A stretch of DNA of 64,000 nucleotides. Origin: Procambarus clarkii. Taxonomy: Eukaryota > Arthropoda > Malacostraca > Decapoda > Cambaridae. The stretch lies in assembly GCF_040958095.1 (NCBI RefSeq), contig NC_091152.1, positions 19,011,381 to 19,075,380 on the forward strand. The letters are read 5' to 3'. A model generated the notes under the pieces. The model ran no database searches. It worked only from the letters and a program-made list of their open reading frames with translations, and was not told the DNA's origin. A program made the position numbers and the translations under genes. Below are positions 23,676 through 34,721 of the stretch, piece after piece; positions within the stretch are counted from its first letter, which is position 1, and the number at the start of each line of letters is the position of its first letter.

Positions 23676-23725
23676 ATGCGTCTCTGTGATATCTTTTCTT
23701 AATGATCTGTGTGTTATCTCCTGTT

Positions 23726-24106
23726 ATATATCTATGTTTAATAACACATATATTAATCTGGTGGGGGTTAGGACAGAATGATAGCAAGAGTTCCCTAAGA
23801 TTAGAGGTTAGATATCACCTTCACTCTGGCGCGCTCTGAGGATATCTTCAAGAACTCGAGAGTGAATATAGCAACCGGACTGTCCTTGGTCTGAAGCCAG
23901 TGTCGAGTGAACTAAGCTCGCTGAGGGTATATCAGGGGTATACCCCAGCATACATAGGGAGATTTAGGGAGGAAATATGTTATACTGTGCTTCATACAAG
24001 TGTATAACCGAACATTCAGAAATATATCACCAGATAATATATTTTGTTTACACAGAAATGTGTTCCATAATTATATATGAATTTCATTATGTAGTCAGAT
24101 AATACT
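23726..24106. other. AT-rich unique sequence
   Basis: No gene, RNA or known element recognised. Confidence 0.5.
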
Positions 24107-24260
24107 CAGAATTTTCAAAGATAATACTTAGAACTTTACAAGTTGTTACTTAGAACTTTACAAGTTATTACTTAGAACTTTACAAGTTATTACTTAGAAC
24201 TTTACAAGTTATTACTTAGAACTTTACAAGTTATTACTTAGAACTTTACAAGTTATTAGA
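24107..24260. repeat. 22-bp tandem repeat, about 6-7 copies
   Basis: Units contain ACTTAGAACTTTACAAGTTA with period 22 (24127, 24149 and so on). The array degrades at both ends into related sequence. Confidence 0.9.
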
Positions 24261-24570
24261 AGTTTTCCAAGTATTACTGAGAGTTTTCGCAGGAATTACC
24301 AGAACTTGACTCAAGTATTAATCTCAAGTTTTAGTGTGGTTCTGGAATAATTCCTAAGGAACTAGTCTTGAAGACATGCTCGACCGAGCTCGGCCGTCAG
24401 GACACGCTCGTCCGAGCTCGGTCGAATCCAAAGTCACATTCGTCAATGACAATGTTCTATGTATTCAAAATCTGAGTATTACCATGTGTAAATTAGTATT
24501 AATATATATTAGAATACGGTTAGGCCTAAATTAAATTAGGTTGAGGGTTCAGGTTCTGTTGTTGATAATT

Positions 24571-24985
24571 TGTGTTTACAACCCGTCCTCGGAGCAAGTC
24601 CATTCCATCCAGCGGTCGACCCCACAGACGCATTCATCAATTTTAATAACATGCTGTTCATTCCAAATGGAAATTTTCTCAAATATAAATTAATATTATA
24701 ATATATTAGCATATTGTGCATATATAGGCATAGGTTAGGTTAGGTGTTTAGGTTCTGTTGGCGATTATTTGTATTTGTAGTACGTGGGTGAAGCATTTAT
24801 AGCGTTGTGGTTCGAACACCAGTCGTCAGTGAAGAACTTGTTCCGGAAGTGTTCGAACGTCAGCAGTTGTGAGTCGTATGTAAACCGCTTTTTATTCATA
24901 GACAGTGGGTTTGGCGGGTGGATGGAATCACTTTTGGATCTTTGTTTGGAGGACGGGCTGGAGGACGGGCTGCCTTGTTAACGAG
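24571..24985 (+). mobile_element. Dispersed repeat of about 0.4 kb, single copy (also forms the foldback at 43015-43692)
   Basis: The segment contains CATTCCATCCAGCGGTCGAC, GGCATAGGTTAGGTTAGGTG and GTGGTTCGAACACCAGTCGT. The same sequences appear in the same order at 43020-43330 and inverted at 43345-43690. A degenerate extra piece (GTTCGAGAAATGTCCGAACG) lies at about 25015-25085. The class of element is unknown; no protein is encoded. Confidence 0.8.
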
Positions 24986-25198
24986 GCCTCTAAACATGGC
25001 AAATGAACGAAGCGTTGTTCGAGAAATGTCCGAACGTATTCATTTGCGAGTCGTGTGTAAAGGGTTTTTCATGAACAAACAACGATGATGTCTGCCGAAT
25101 TAACAAGCTTCAGAACAACGTTTGGGTAACTGAGCTCACAAGAGCACTACAACCTTACCCTGGTACTCAAAATTAACCCAGAGCTTTAATGAGAATGT

Positions 25199-25364
25199 TG
25201 ACCAGACCACACACTAGAAGGTGAAGGGACGACGACGACGTTTCGGTCCGTCCTGGACCATTCTCAAGTCGATTGTGAGTCCATTCTCACAATCGACTTG
25301 AGAATGGTCCAAGACGGACCGAAACGTCGTCGTCCCTTCACCTTCTAGTGTGTGGTCCGGTTAA
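25199..25364. mobile_element. Foldback element with ~79-base arms and 6-base loop
   Basis: The left arm at 25201-25279 and the right arm at about 25286-25362 are near-perfect reverse complements, separated by TCCATT. The arms differ by one GAC triplet and single substitutions. Arm sequence is shared with 17743-17831 and 28862-28938. It could form a long hairpin as RNA or cruciform DNA. No coding capacity. Confidence 0.92.
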
Positions 25365-25590
25365 CTAGGAGATAATTCTTTCATCATCTAGATCTATTAT
25401 TAGATCTATTATCTATATCTATTATCTCTAGCTCAAGATCTATTATTATCAAGGGCTGTTTTACTCAAATTAGTAAAAAAAATTGTGATTTTAAAAGTTT
25501 CTTTATAGTTTATACATTAGGAATTTCAGTAGATATTTACGTGTCTGAAGACTTATAATGCATCTTACCTGGATATTACATCTTATGCAT
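25365..25590. other. AT-rich spacer before the 51-bp array
   Basis: Short ATCTATTAT repeats are visible; nothing else recognised. Confidence 0.5.
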
Positions 25591-27936
25591 CTTACCTATG
25601 GCGGTGTGTCCACTCACAGGATGAGTGACGCTGCCCAATACTGTCACTATGGCGGTGTGTCCACTCACAGGATGAGTGACGCTGCCCAATACTGTCACTA
25701 TGGCGGCGTGTCCACTCACAGGATGAGTGGCGCTGCCCAATACTGTCACTATGGCGGTGTGTCCACTCACAGGATGAGTGACGCTGCCCAATACTGTCAC
25801 TATGGCGGTGTGTCCACTCACAGGATGAGTGGCGCTGCCCAATACTGTCACTATGGCGGTGTGTCCACTCACAGGATGAGTGACGCTGCCCAATACTGTC
25901 ACTATGGCGGTGTGTCCACTCACAGGATGAGTGGCGCTGCCCAATACTGTCACTATGGCGGTGTGTCCACTCACAGGATGAGTGGCGCTGCCCAATACTG
26001 TCACTATGGCGGTGTGTCCACTCACAGGATGAGTGGCGCTGCCCAATACTGTCACTATGGCGGTGTGTCCACTCACAGGATGAGTGGCGCTGCCCAATAC
26101 TGTCACTATGGCGGTGTGTCCACTCACAGGATGAGTGGCGCTGCCCAATACTGTCACTATGGCGGTGTGTCCACTCACAGGATGAGTGGCGCTGCCCAAT
26201 ACTGTCACTATGGCGGTGTGTCCACTCACAGGATGAGTGGCGCTGCCCAATACTGTCACTATGGCGGTGTGTCCACTCACAGGATGAGTGGCGCTGCCCA
26301 ATACTGTCACTATGGCGGTGTGTCCACTCACAGGATGAGTGGCGCTGCCCAATACTGTCACTATGGCGGTGTGTCCACTCACAGGATGAGTGGCGCTGCC
26401 CAATACTGTCACTATGGCGGTGTGTCCACTCACAGGATGAGTGACGCTGGCCAATACTGTCACTATGGCGGCGTGTCCACTCACAGGATGAGTGGCGCTG
26501 CCCAATACTGTCACTATGGCGGCGTGTCCACTCACAGGATGAGTGGCGCTGCCCAATACTGTCACTATGGCGGCGTGTCCACTCACAGGATGAGTGACGC
26601 TGCCCAATACTGTCACTATGGCGGTGTGTCTACTCACAGGATGAGTGGCGCTGCCCAATACTGTCACTATGGCGGTGTGTCCACTCACAGGATGAGTGGC
26701 GCTGCCCAATACTGTCACTATGGCGGTGTGTCCACTCACAGGATGAGTGGCGCTGCCCAATACTGTCACTATGGCGGCGTGTCCACTCACAGGATGAGTG
26801 GAGCTGCCCAATACTGTCACTATGGCGGCGTGTCCACTCACAGGATGAGTGGAGCTGCCCAATACTGTCACTATGGCGGCGTGTCCACTCACAGGATGAG
26901 TGACGCTGCCCAATACTGTCACTATGGCGGTGTGTCCACTCACAGGATGAGTGACGCTGCCCAATACTGTCACTATGGCGGTGTGTCCACTCACAGGATG
27001 AGTGACGCTGCCCAATACTGTCACTATGGCGGTGTGTCCACTCACAGGATGAGTGACGCTGCCCAATACTGTCACTATGGCGGTGTGTCCACTCACAGGA
27101 TGAGTGGCGCTGCCCAATACTGTCACTATGGCGGTGTGTCCACTCACAGGATGAGTGGCGCTGCCCAATACTGTCACTATGGCGGTGTGTCCACTCACAG
27201 GATGAGTGACGCTGCCCAATACTGTCACTATGGCGGTGTGTCCACTCACAGGATGAGTGACGCTGGCCAATACTGTCACTATGGCGGCGTGTCCACTCAC
27301 AGGATGAGTGGCGCTGCCCAATACTGTCACTATGGCGGTGTGTCCACTCACAGGATGAGTGGCGCTGCCCAATACTGTCACTATGGCGGTGTGTCCACTC
27401 ACAGGATGAGTGACGCTGCCCAATACTGTCACTATGGCGGTGTGTCCACTCACAGGATGTGTGGCGCTGCCCAATACTGTCACTATGGCGGCGTGTCCAC
27501 TCACAGGATGAGTGGCGCTGCCCAATACTGTCACTATGGCGGCGTGTCCACTCACAGGATGAGTGGCGCTGCCCAATACTGTCACTATGGCGGCGTGTCC
27601 ACTCACAGGATGAGTGACGCTGCCCAATACTGTCACTATGGCGGTGTGTCCACTCACAGGATGAGTGGCGCTGCCCAATACTGTCACTATGGCGGTGTGT
27701 CCACTCACAGGATGAGTGGTGCTGCCCAATAATGTCACTATCGCGGTGTGTCCACTCACAGGATGAGTGACGCTGCCCAATACTGTCACTATGGCGGTGT
27801 GTCCACTCACAAGATGAGTGACGCTGCCCAATACTGTCACTATGGCGGTGTGTCCACTCACAGGATGAGTGGCGCTGCCCAATACTGTCACTATGGCGGT
27901 GTGTCCACTCACAGGATGAGTGGCGCTGCCCAATAA
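25591..27936. repeat. 51-bp minisatellite, about 46 copies
   Basis: Units contain GGCGGTGTGTCCACTCACAG and GCTGCCCAATACTGTCAC with period 51. Variation is almost all substitution (GACGCT/GGCGCT, GTGTGTCC/GCGTGTCC). Fifty-one bases is seventeen codons, so both strands carry very long frames (+ repeat YGGVSTHRMSGAAQYCH). Because both strands are open and an isolated TAA appears in a unit at 27730, I treat this as non-coding. It ends about 100 bases before the first visible KCTD exon, so it probably lies within an intron. Confidence 0.95.
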
Positions 27937-28033
27937 ACTCGCCCCTCGAGGCAAAATTTAACATTTTAATGCCTATGTTACATGTCGAATGCAAAAAATA
28001 AATGATTGTAATGATGTTTGTTGGTGTGGACAG

Positions 28034-28239
28034 GTTCCCAGAGAGCAGACTGGCCCGGCTCTTCAACGGCTCCATCCCCATCGTCCTGGACTCCCTCAAG
28101 CAGCACTACTTCATAGACAGGGATGGCAAGATGTTCCGTCATATCCTCAACTACATGCGACACGGCCGGATGCTCCTCCCAGACGACTTCACCGACCACG
28201 ACCTCCTCCTTGAAGAGGCCAGATACTTCGAGATTGACG
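28034..28239 (+). CDS. KCTD exon a: second half of the BTB domain
   Basis: Acceptor GGACAG ends at 28033 and donor GTAGGT starts at 28240. The exon begins with the last base of a split codon and ends with the first base of another. It encodes [20 protein letters not shown], then the [16 protein letters not shown] block and [20 protein letters not shown], strongly like KCTD1/15. The pyrimidine tract before it is weak. An ATG at 28002 opens the same frame but lies upstream of the acceptor in intron-like sequence, so I do not use it as the start. Confidence 0.93.
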
Positions 28240-31200
28240 GTAGGTCTCTGGGGGTTGTGGGGGGGGGGTTGTGATTTCGGGGCTTTAGTGTCCCCGCGGC
28301 CCGGTCCTCGACCAGGCCTCCACCCCCCAGGAAGCAGCCCGTGACAGCTGACTAACACCCAGGTACCTATTTTACTGCTAGGTAACAGGGGGACATAGGG
28401 TGAAAGAAACTCTGCCCAATGTTTCTCGCCGGCGCCTGGGATCGAACTCGGAACCACAGGATCACAAGTCCAGTGTGCTGTCCGCTCGGCCGACCGGCTC
28501 CCCTTTCTAGCCTAGCTCTAATATTAATACTACAGCCAATAATCACTTACTAATATACACTACAATTTGTATTGTACAACTATGATATATATGCAATTAT
28601 GCGAAGAAATTATATTCAGTAAGATTCACTAATGATAAATTAATGATAACTAAGTTAGTAATTGTTAACAATGAATAAGATCAATTATGTATACACATAT
28701 ATTCAAATTTATATGAAAGGATTCAATAATTGAGTAAATTCAAGCATGAATGTAAATATTCAAGTAAAAGATTCAGTTGCTGAAAGTTTAAATCCAAACT
28801 TACTGATATTTAGGGCGTTGTCCCACAGTATAACCACAAACAGGTTTAATCAATTGTTGATGATCGACTTGAGAATGGTCCAGGACGGACCGAAACGTCG
28901 TCGTCCCTTCACCTTCTAGTGTGTGGTCTGGTCAACTTACTTTAGCCACGTTATTGTGACTCATCGCCTTTTTAATCAATTGGATAGATTAAGGTTATAA
29001 CAGGAGGCAATTGGCCAATCAACACACTACGAATAATCGCTCATGTCATCTGACAAGTTGCAAGACTGTATAATCTCTCTTATTAGAGTTTAAGAGATGG
29101 GCACTTTATTTTTTATATCAGCTTTGCTGTTGAATATGTCCATTAATAGCTTTGATTTAGGATAAGATTAAGGGGCCAGATTCACGAAGCAGTTACGCAA
29201 GTACTTACGAACCTGTCCAACTTTTCTTAATCTTCGGCAGCTTTGTTTACAATTATTAAACAGTTAATGAGCTCGGAAGCACCAGGAGGCTGTTTATAAC
29301 AATAACAACAGTTGATTGGCAAGTTTTCATGCTTGTAAACTGTTTAATAAATGTAACCAAAGCCGTCAAAGATTGAGGAAAGATATACACGTTCGTAAGT
29401 ACTTGCGTAACGTCTTCGTGAATCTGGCCCAAGATAATGTAGTGGTGGAGGCGGCATCACCTTGTGTGCTACTTTACACTTTTATTTAGATAAAAGTACC
29501 AGGAATATCCCAAAATATATATATAGTCCAGGAACTCCCTCAGTATCTAGAAAGCCATGACTGGTGATATAAGATTAGTTTATGCGCTGTAAATCCTAAA
29601 AGAAAGTCTTTGACACCACCACGTGCTTCCATTGTTTGTAAACAAAACCTCGGGCGCTTAAGGTCCAAGCTGGCTCCTCCCTTCCTTGCTGAGTGCTGCC
29701 TTTATTGTATATTTATTGAATATTTTAATTATCTAGACAGATTATTGAAATAAAATGTGATTATAATCCAATTAGATATAGGATTTAAAGATTATAAGTA
29801 GTCCTTGATAGTACCATTGGTTCTTGGTAACAGATTTGTATTATCCATCACCTGAAGTCAATTGATGTTCCAATTGTTTTTAATTAATAATTCTGGAACC
29901 TTCTAGATTCTTGAGAAATCTTGCACAATGTCACGTAGGCGCATATAGGCCTAATGGCGCACGTGATCATGATAACATTGTCACGTAGGATCTAGTTGAT
30001 GTAGTAGTGTGCATCCTTCAGTCTCGGAAGACTATGGAGTTGCGCCCTGACAGGGCGCAAAGCCTGGGGTAGGTAGATATGGAGGAGAAGCTGTAACCCA
30101 TGCAGCAGGTCCCCCCTCTCCACGTTGCTGAAATTATCCAATAGAAAGGCAATTGCCAATACACATGGTTCCAGCAACGTCGCAGGAGCTGCCAGAACGA
30201 GGTCGACGTCAACAAGGAACTGCCTTAGGGGCTCCAACTCTGGATTTTTCCTCGAGGTTGACTCCTGAAGCCTTTCCCAAAAATGAGGTATGGCGGCAAG
30301 GCAGCGAAGGTTTAGAATCAGGGTTTTCCTTCCCCTAGATGGGCTGCCTTCCCAGGCTATCGAGTCCCATCTACCCGGAGCAGCTGGTTTTAAGGCGCCA
30401 GAGGCACGCCCTCGCCCCTTCTCCTGTCGGTAAAAGCAGTTCCGCCGGACTTAAAGACTAAGCCACCCGTGCAGGCCAGGAGTTGGACTTGGTTGTCAGA
30501 GACTATTGGAGACGCATGCCGTATAGGAGCATTGTATAGGTCATGGGAGCTCGTCCCCCATTACCACCCCCTGGCTATGACAACCCCTTGGAACCAGGGG
30601 GTTGTCATTATATCCAACTAGTTGATGTAGGACATAATGAATCTGATATGATTCTGGTATAATACAGAAATAATACATTTCTTAGATAATAATATTGATA
30701 CAGTGGGTAAAATTTCCCCCCCCCACACCACTAATGCCTCTCCACCACCCCCCACCACACCACTAATGCCTCTCCACCACCCCCCACCACACCACTAATG
30801 CCTCTCCCCTACCCCCCACCACACCACTAATGCCTCTCCCCCACCCCCCACCACACCACTAATGCCTCTCCCCCACCCCCCACCACACCACTAATGCCTC
30901 TCCCCGACCCCCCACCACACCACTAATGCCTCTCCCCCCACCCCCCACCACACCACTAATGCCTCTCCCCCACCCCCCACCACACCACTAATGCCTCTCC
31001 CCCACCCCCCACCACACCACTAATGCCTCTCCCCGACCCCCCACCACACCACTAATGCCTCTCCCCCACCCCCCACCACACCACTAATGCCTCTCCCCCA
31101 CCCCCCACCACACCACTAATGCCTCTCCCCGACCCCCCACCACACCACTAATGCCTCTCCCCCACCCCCCACCACACCACTAATGCCTCTCCCCCACCCC

Positions 31201-34200
31201 CCACCACACCACTAATGCCTCTCCCCCACCCCCCACCACACCACTAATGCCTCTCCACCACCCCCCACCACACCACTAATGCCTCTCCCCCACCCCCCAC
31301 CACACCACTAATGCCTCTCCCCCACCCCCCACCACACCACTAATGCCTCTCCCCCACCCCCCACCACACCACTAATGCCTCTCCCCGACCCCCCACCACA
31401 CCACTAATGCCTCTCCCCCACCCCCCACCACACCACTAATGCCTCTCCACCACCCCCCACCACACCACTAATGCCTCTCCACCACCCCCCACCACACCAC
31501 TAATGCCTCTCCACCACCCCCACCACACCACTAATGCCTCTCCACCACCCCCCACCACACCACTAATGCCTCTCCACCACCCCCCACCACACCACTAATG
31601 CCTCTCCCCCACCCCCCACCACACCACTAATGCCTCTCCCCCACCCCCCACCACACCACTAATGCCTCTCCACCACCCCCCACCACACCACTAATGCCTC
31701 TCCCCCACCCCCCACCACACCACTAATGCCTCTCCCCCACCCCCCACCACACCACTAATGCCTCTCCCCCACCCCCCACCACACCACTAATGCCTCTCCC
31801 CCACCCCCACCACACCACTAATGCCTCTCCCCCACCCCCCACCACACCACTAATGCCTCTCCCCCACCCCCCACCACACCACTAATGCCTCTCCCCCACC
31901 CCCCACCACACCACTAATGCCTCTCCCCCACCCCCCACCACACCACTAATGCCTCTCCCCCACCCCCCACCACACCACTAATGCCTCTCCACCACCCCCC
32001 ACCACACCACTAATGCCTCTCCCCCACCCCCCCACCACACCACTAATGCCTCTCCCCGACCCCCCCACCACACCACTAATGCCTCTCCCCGACCCCCCCA
32101 CCACACCACTAATGCCTCTCCCCCACCGCAGGTTTGGTCAAGCAAGTAGAGGAGATGAAGAGAGTTCGTCAGGAGTCTCGCAGGTCGTTGCTCTCGTCGT
32201 CCTCGTCACAGTCGTCCTCACAGTCGTCGTCACAGTCATCGTCCATCAAACACAAGTCCCTTGTCAACGGTATCAAGAAGGAGGATGACAGTCATGGCTA
32301 CGATGTGAGTCTCCCCTTCAAAAGCTGCTTTGATTGTCCCAGTTTTCTTATAGCCCATAAGAAACATTTTTTTTATGAATAGGGGTGACTAGTGAATTTT
32401 TAACTAGTGACGATATTTCACTAGTTAAATTATATATAACTAGTGATAAAATGTCTAATATTCACATACATATATGTATATATGTATGACATGTTGTCAT
32501 GGGCCATTTCAACTAGTTCTCAAGGCTTTTACTCTTTAGTTTTCCCCAATAATCCATTGACTGCGGAAATGTTCGGAAGACATTTTCTATGAACACTCTA
32601 AAATAAAGGTTAATTGAACTTTATATATCTTTCATGGCAAATTCGTTATAAATATAGATTTTGTTTATATATTTAAAAAAGAATCATGCACAATAATTTA
32701 ATTCTAATATCGATCTTAAGAAAATGAAATCTAATTACCAGTTATCTATTCAATTCTATTTTAATAAAAAAGTTATATAAATAGGCTTAACTAAAGAAAA
32801 TATGAATAAATGGTTCGAAACAACACTATATCATTTTCTAGTCTCGTTAACTATGATGTTTCAGAACAAAAACTTCTCCAATTAATTAATTTTTATGTAT
32901 AATGGCAACATTTATCTTCCTTTTAGTAAGTAGTACCCAGAGATTTGTCAGTTCTTTCAGATATTAGGGATTTATGTGCGTTTCTCTTGATATATTATTC
33001 TTCTAAACGTTATTTGCTGTTAGTCACAGTGTTTTCTGGGGTCAAACGTCAGTTGACGTTCTCAGCAGCCTAAGGGTTAAGGAACAGGGTGCCAGTTTTA
33101 CACGTACCTAACCTGTCCTACATGTGCCTAACGTGTCCTACACGTGCCTAACCTGTTCTACACGTACCTAACCTGTCCTTCACGTACCTAACCTGTCCTA
33201 CACGTACCTAACCTGTTCTACACGTACCTAACCTGTCCTACACGTACCTAACCTGTCCAACACGTGCCTAACCTGTCCTACACGTGCCTAACCTGTCCTA
33301 CATGTACCTAACGTGTCCTACACGTGCCTAACCTGTTCTACACGTACCTAACCTGTCCTACATGTACCTAACGTGTCCTACACGTGCCTAACCTGTTCTA
33401 CACGTACCTAACCTGTCCTTCACGTACCTAACCTGTCCTACACGTACCTAACCTGTCCAACACGTGCCTAACCTGTCCTACACGTGCCTAACCTGTCCAA
33501 CACGTGCCTAACCTGTCCTTCACGTGCCTAACCTGTCCTTCACGTACCTAACCTGTCCTACACGTACTTAACCTGTCCTTCACGTACCTAACCTGTCCTA
33601 CACGTACCTAACCTGTCCTTCATCCAACTTTCAATAGATTTAAAATGTATAGAAATATTAATTTGCATTTATGTAAAAAATGGTTTTGATTAGTTATTGA
33701 TTTGTGTTTATGACTGATTTGTTGGGGCGGTGAGAGCCTGTAGGAGCGGGCCTTAAGGCTGGACGGAAGGATCCCTGTGATTCAGGGATGTCCCTGATCC
33801 TTCAGGGACTGAAGGATCTCTGTAATTCACTCTCACTCTCTATTCACCCACGTGTCTGTCCGGCTCTCTCTCTCCCTCTCACTCCCTGACCAGGCCTCAC
33901 TCGCCATAACCTAGCCAGGACCAGGCGTCTAACCTCCCTGTCCCTCCCTCCCGCCTCTACAGGTGATCGCCCTCAACATCTGTCCAGACCTGGGAGAGAG
34001 AGTCATGCTCTCTGGAGAGCGTTGTGTCATCGAGGAACTGTTTCCAGAGGTGGCCCAGGCCATGATGGACGCTCGCTCCTCGCTCGCCTGGAATCACGAC
34101 CATCGCTTCATCATCAGGTACTGATGCTGCTGCTGGTGTTAAGGTTTTGTCGCTGTTGTCAATTGTGTGGCTGGGTGTGCTGAGTCAAGGGGTCAGCATT

Positions 34201-34376
34201 TGCTGATGCTTTACTGACTCCTTCCTTGGGAGGAGCGTCTTCGAGGTGTGCCTGGAGAACACAGGCAGGAGGGTACTCGCTGTGTACTGACTGGTAGATC
34301 ATATATTTAGTGATAGAGCATATATTGAGCGGGATGGCTCGCTATTAGTTGTTGCTCATATACTGGGCACTAAGTC

Positions 34377-34418
<42 letters not shown>

Positions 34419-34643
34419 GTGTGTGTCAGAGTCAGTCAGTCAGTCAGTGTGTGTTTTCAGTGTCAGAGTAGTTAGTAAATGGAATGCATTAGGAAGTGAT
34501 GTGGTGGAGGCTGACTCCATACACAGTTTCAAATGTAGATATGATAGAGCCCAATAGGCTCAGGAATCTGTACACCAGTTGATTGACGGTTGAGAGGCGG
34601 GACCAAAGAGCCAGAGCTCAACCCCCGCAAGCACAATTAGGTG

Positions 34644-34721
<78 letters not shown>

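Noticed and set aside
24735-24755. Interstitial telomere repeat (TTAGG)
   Set aside because: Only two to three TTAGG-like units within a dispersed repeat that also occurs at 43015-43692.
25558-27954. Long + and minus strand ORFs in the 51-bp array as repeat proteins
   Set aside because: Both strands are open over the same bases, with no flanking domain; the + frame is interrupted by TAA in one unit.
28002-28274. ORF starting at ATG 28002 as the true start of the KCTD protein
   Set aside because: The residues before FPES have no similarity to the family and are separated by a good acceptor AG at 28032-28033; the reading continues past the donor into intron.
33101-33627. Telomere-derived CCTAA array
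   Set aside because: CCTAACCT occurs once per 20-bp unit with unrelated sequence between; the period does not match a five-base telomere repeat.
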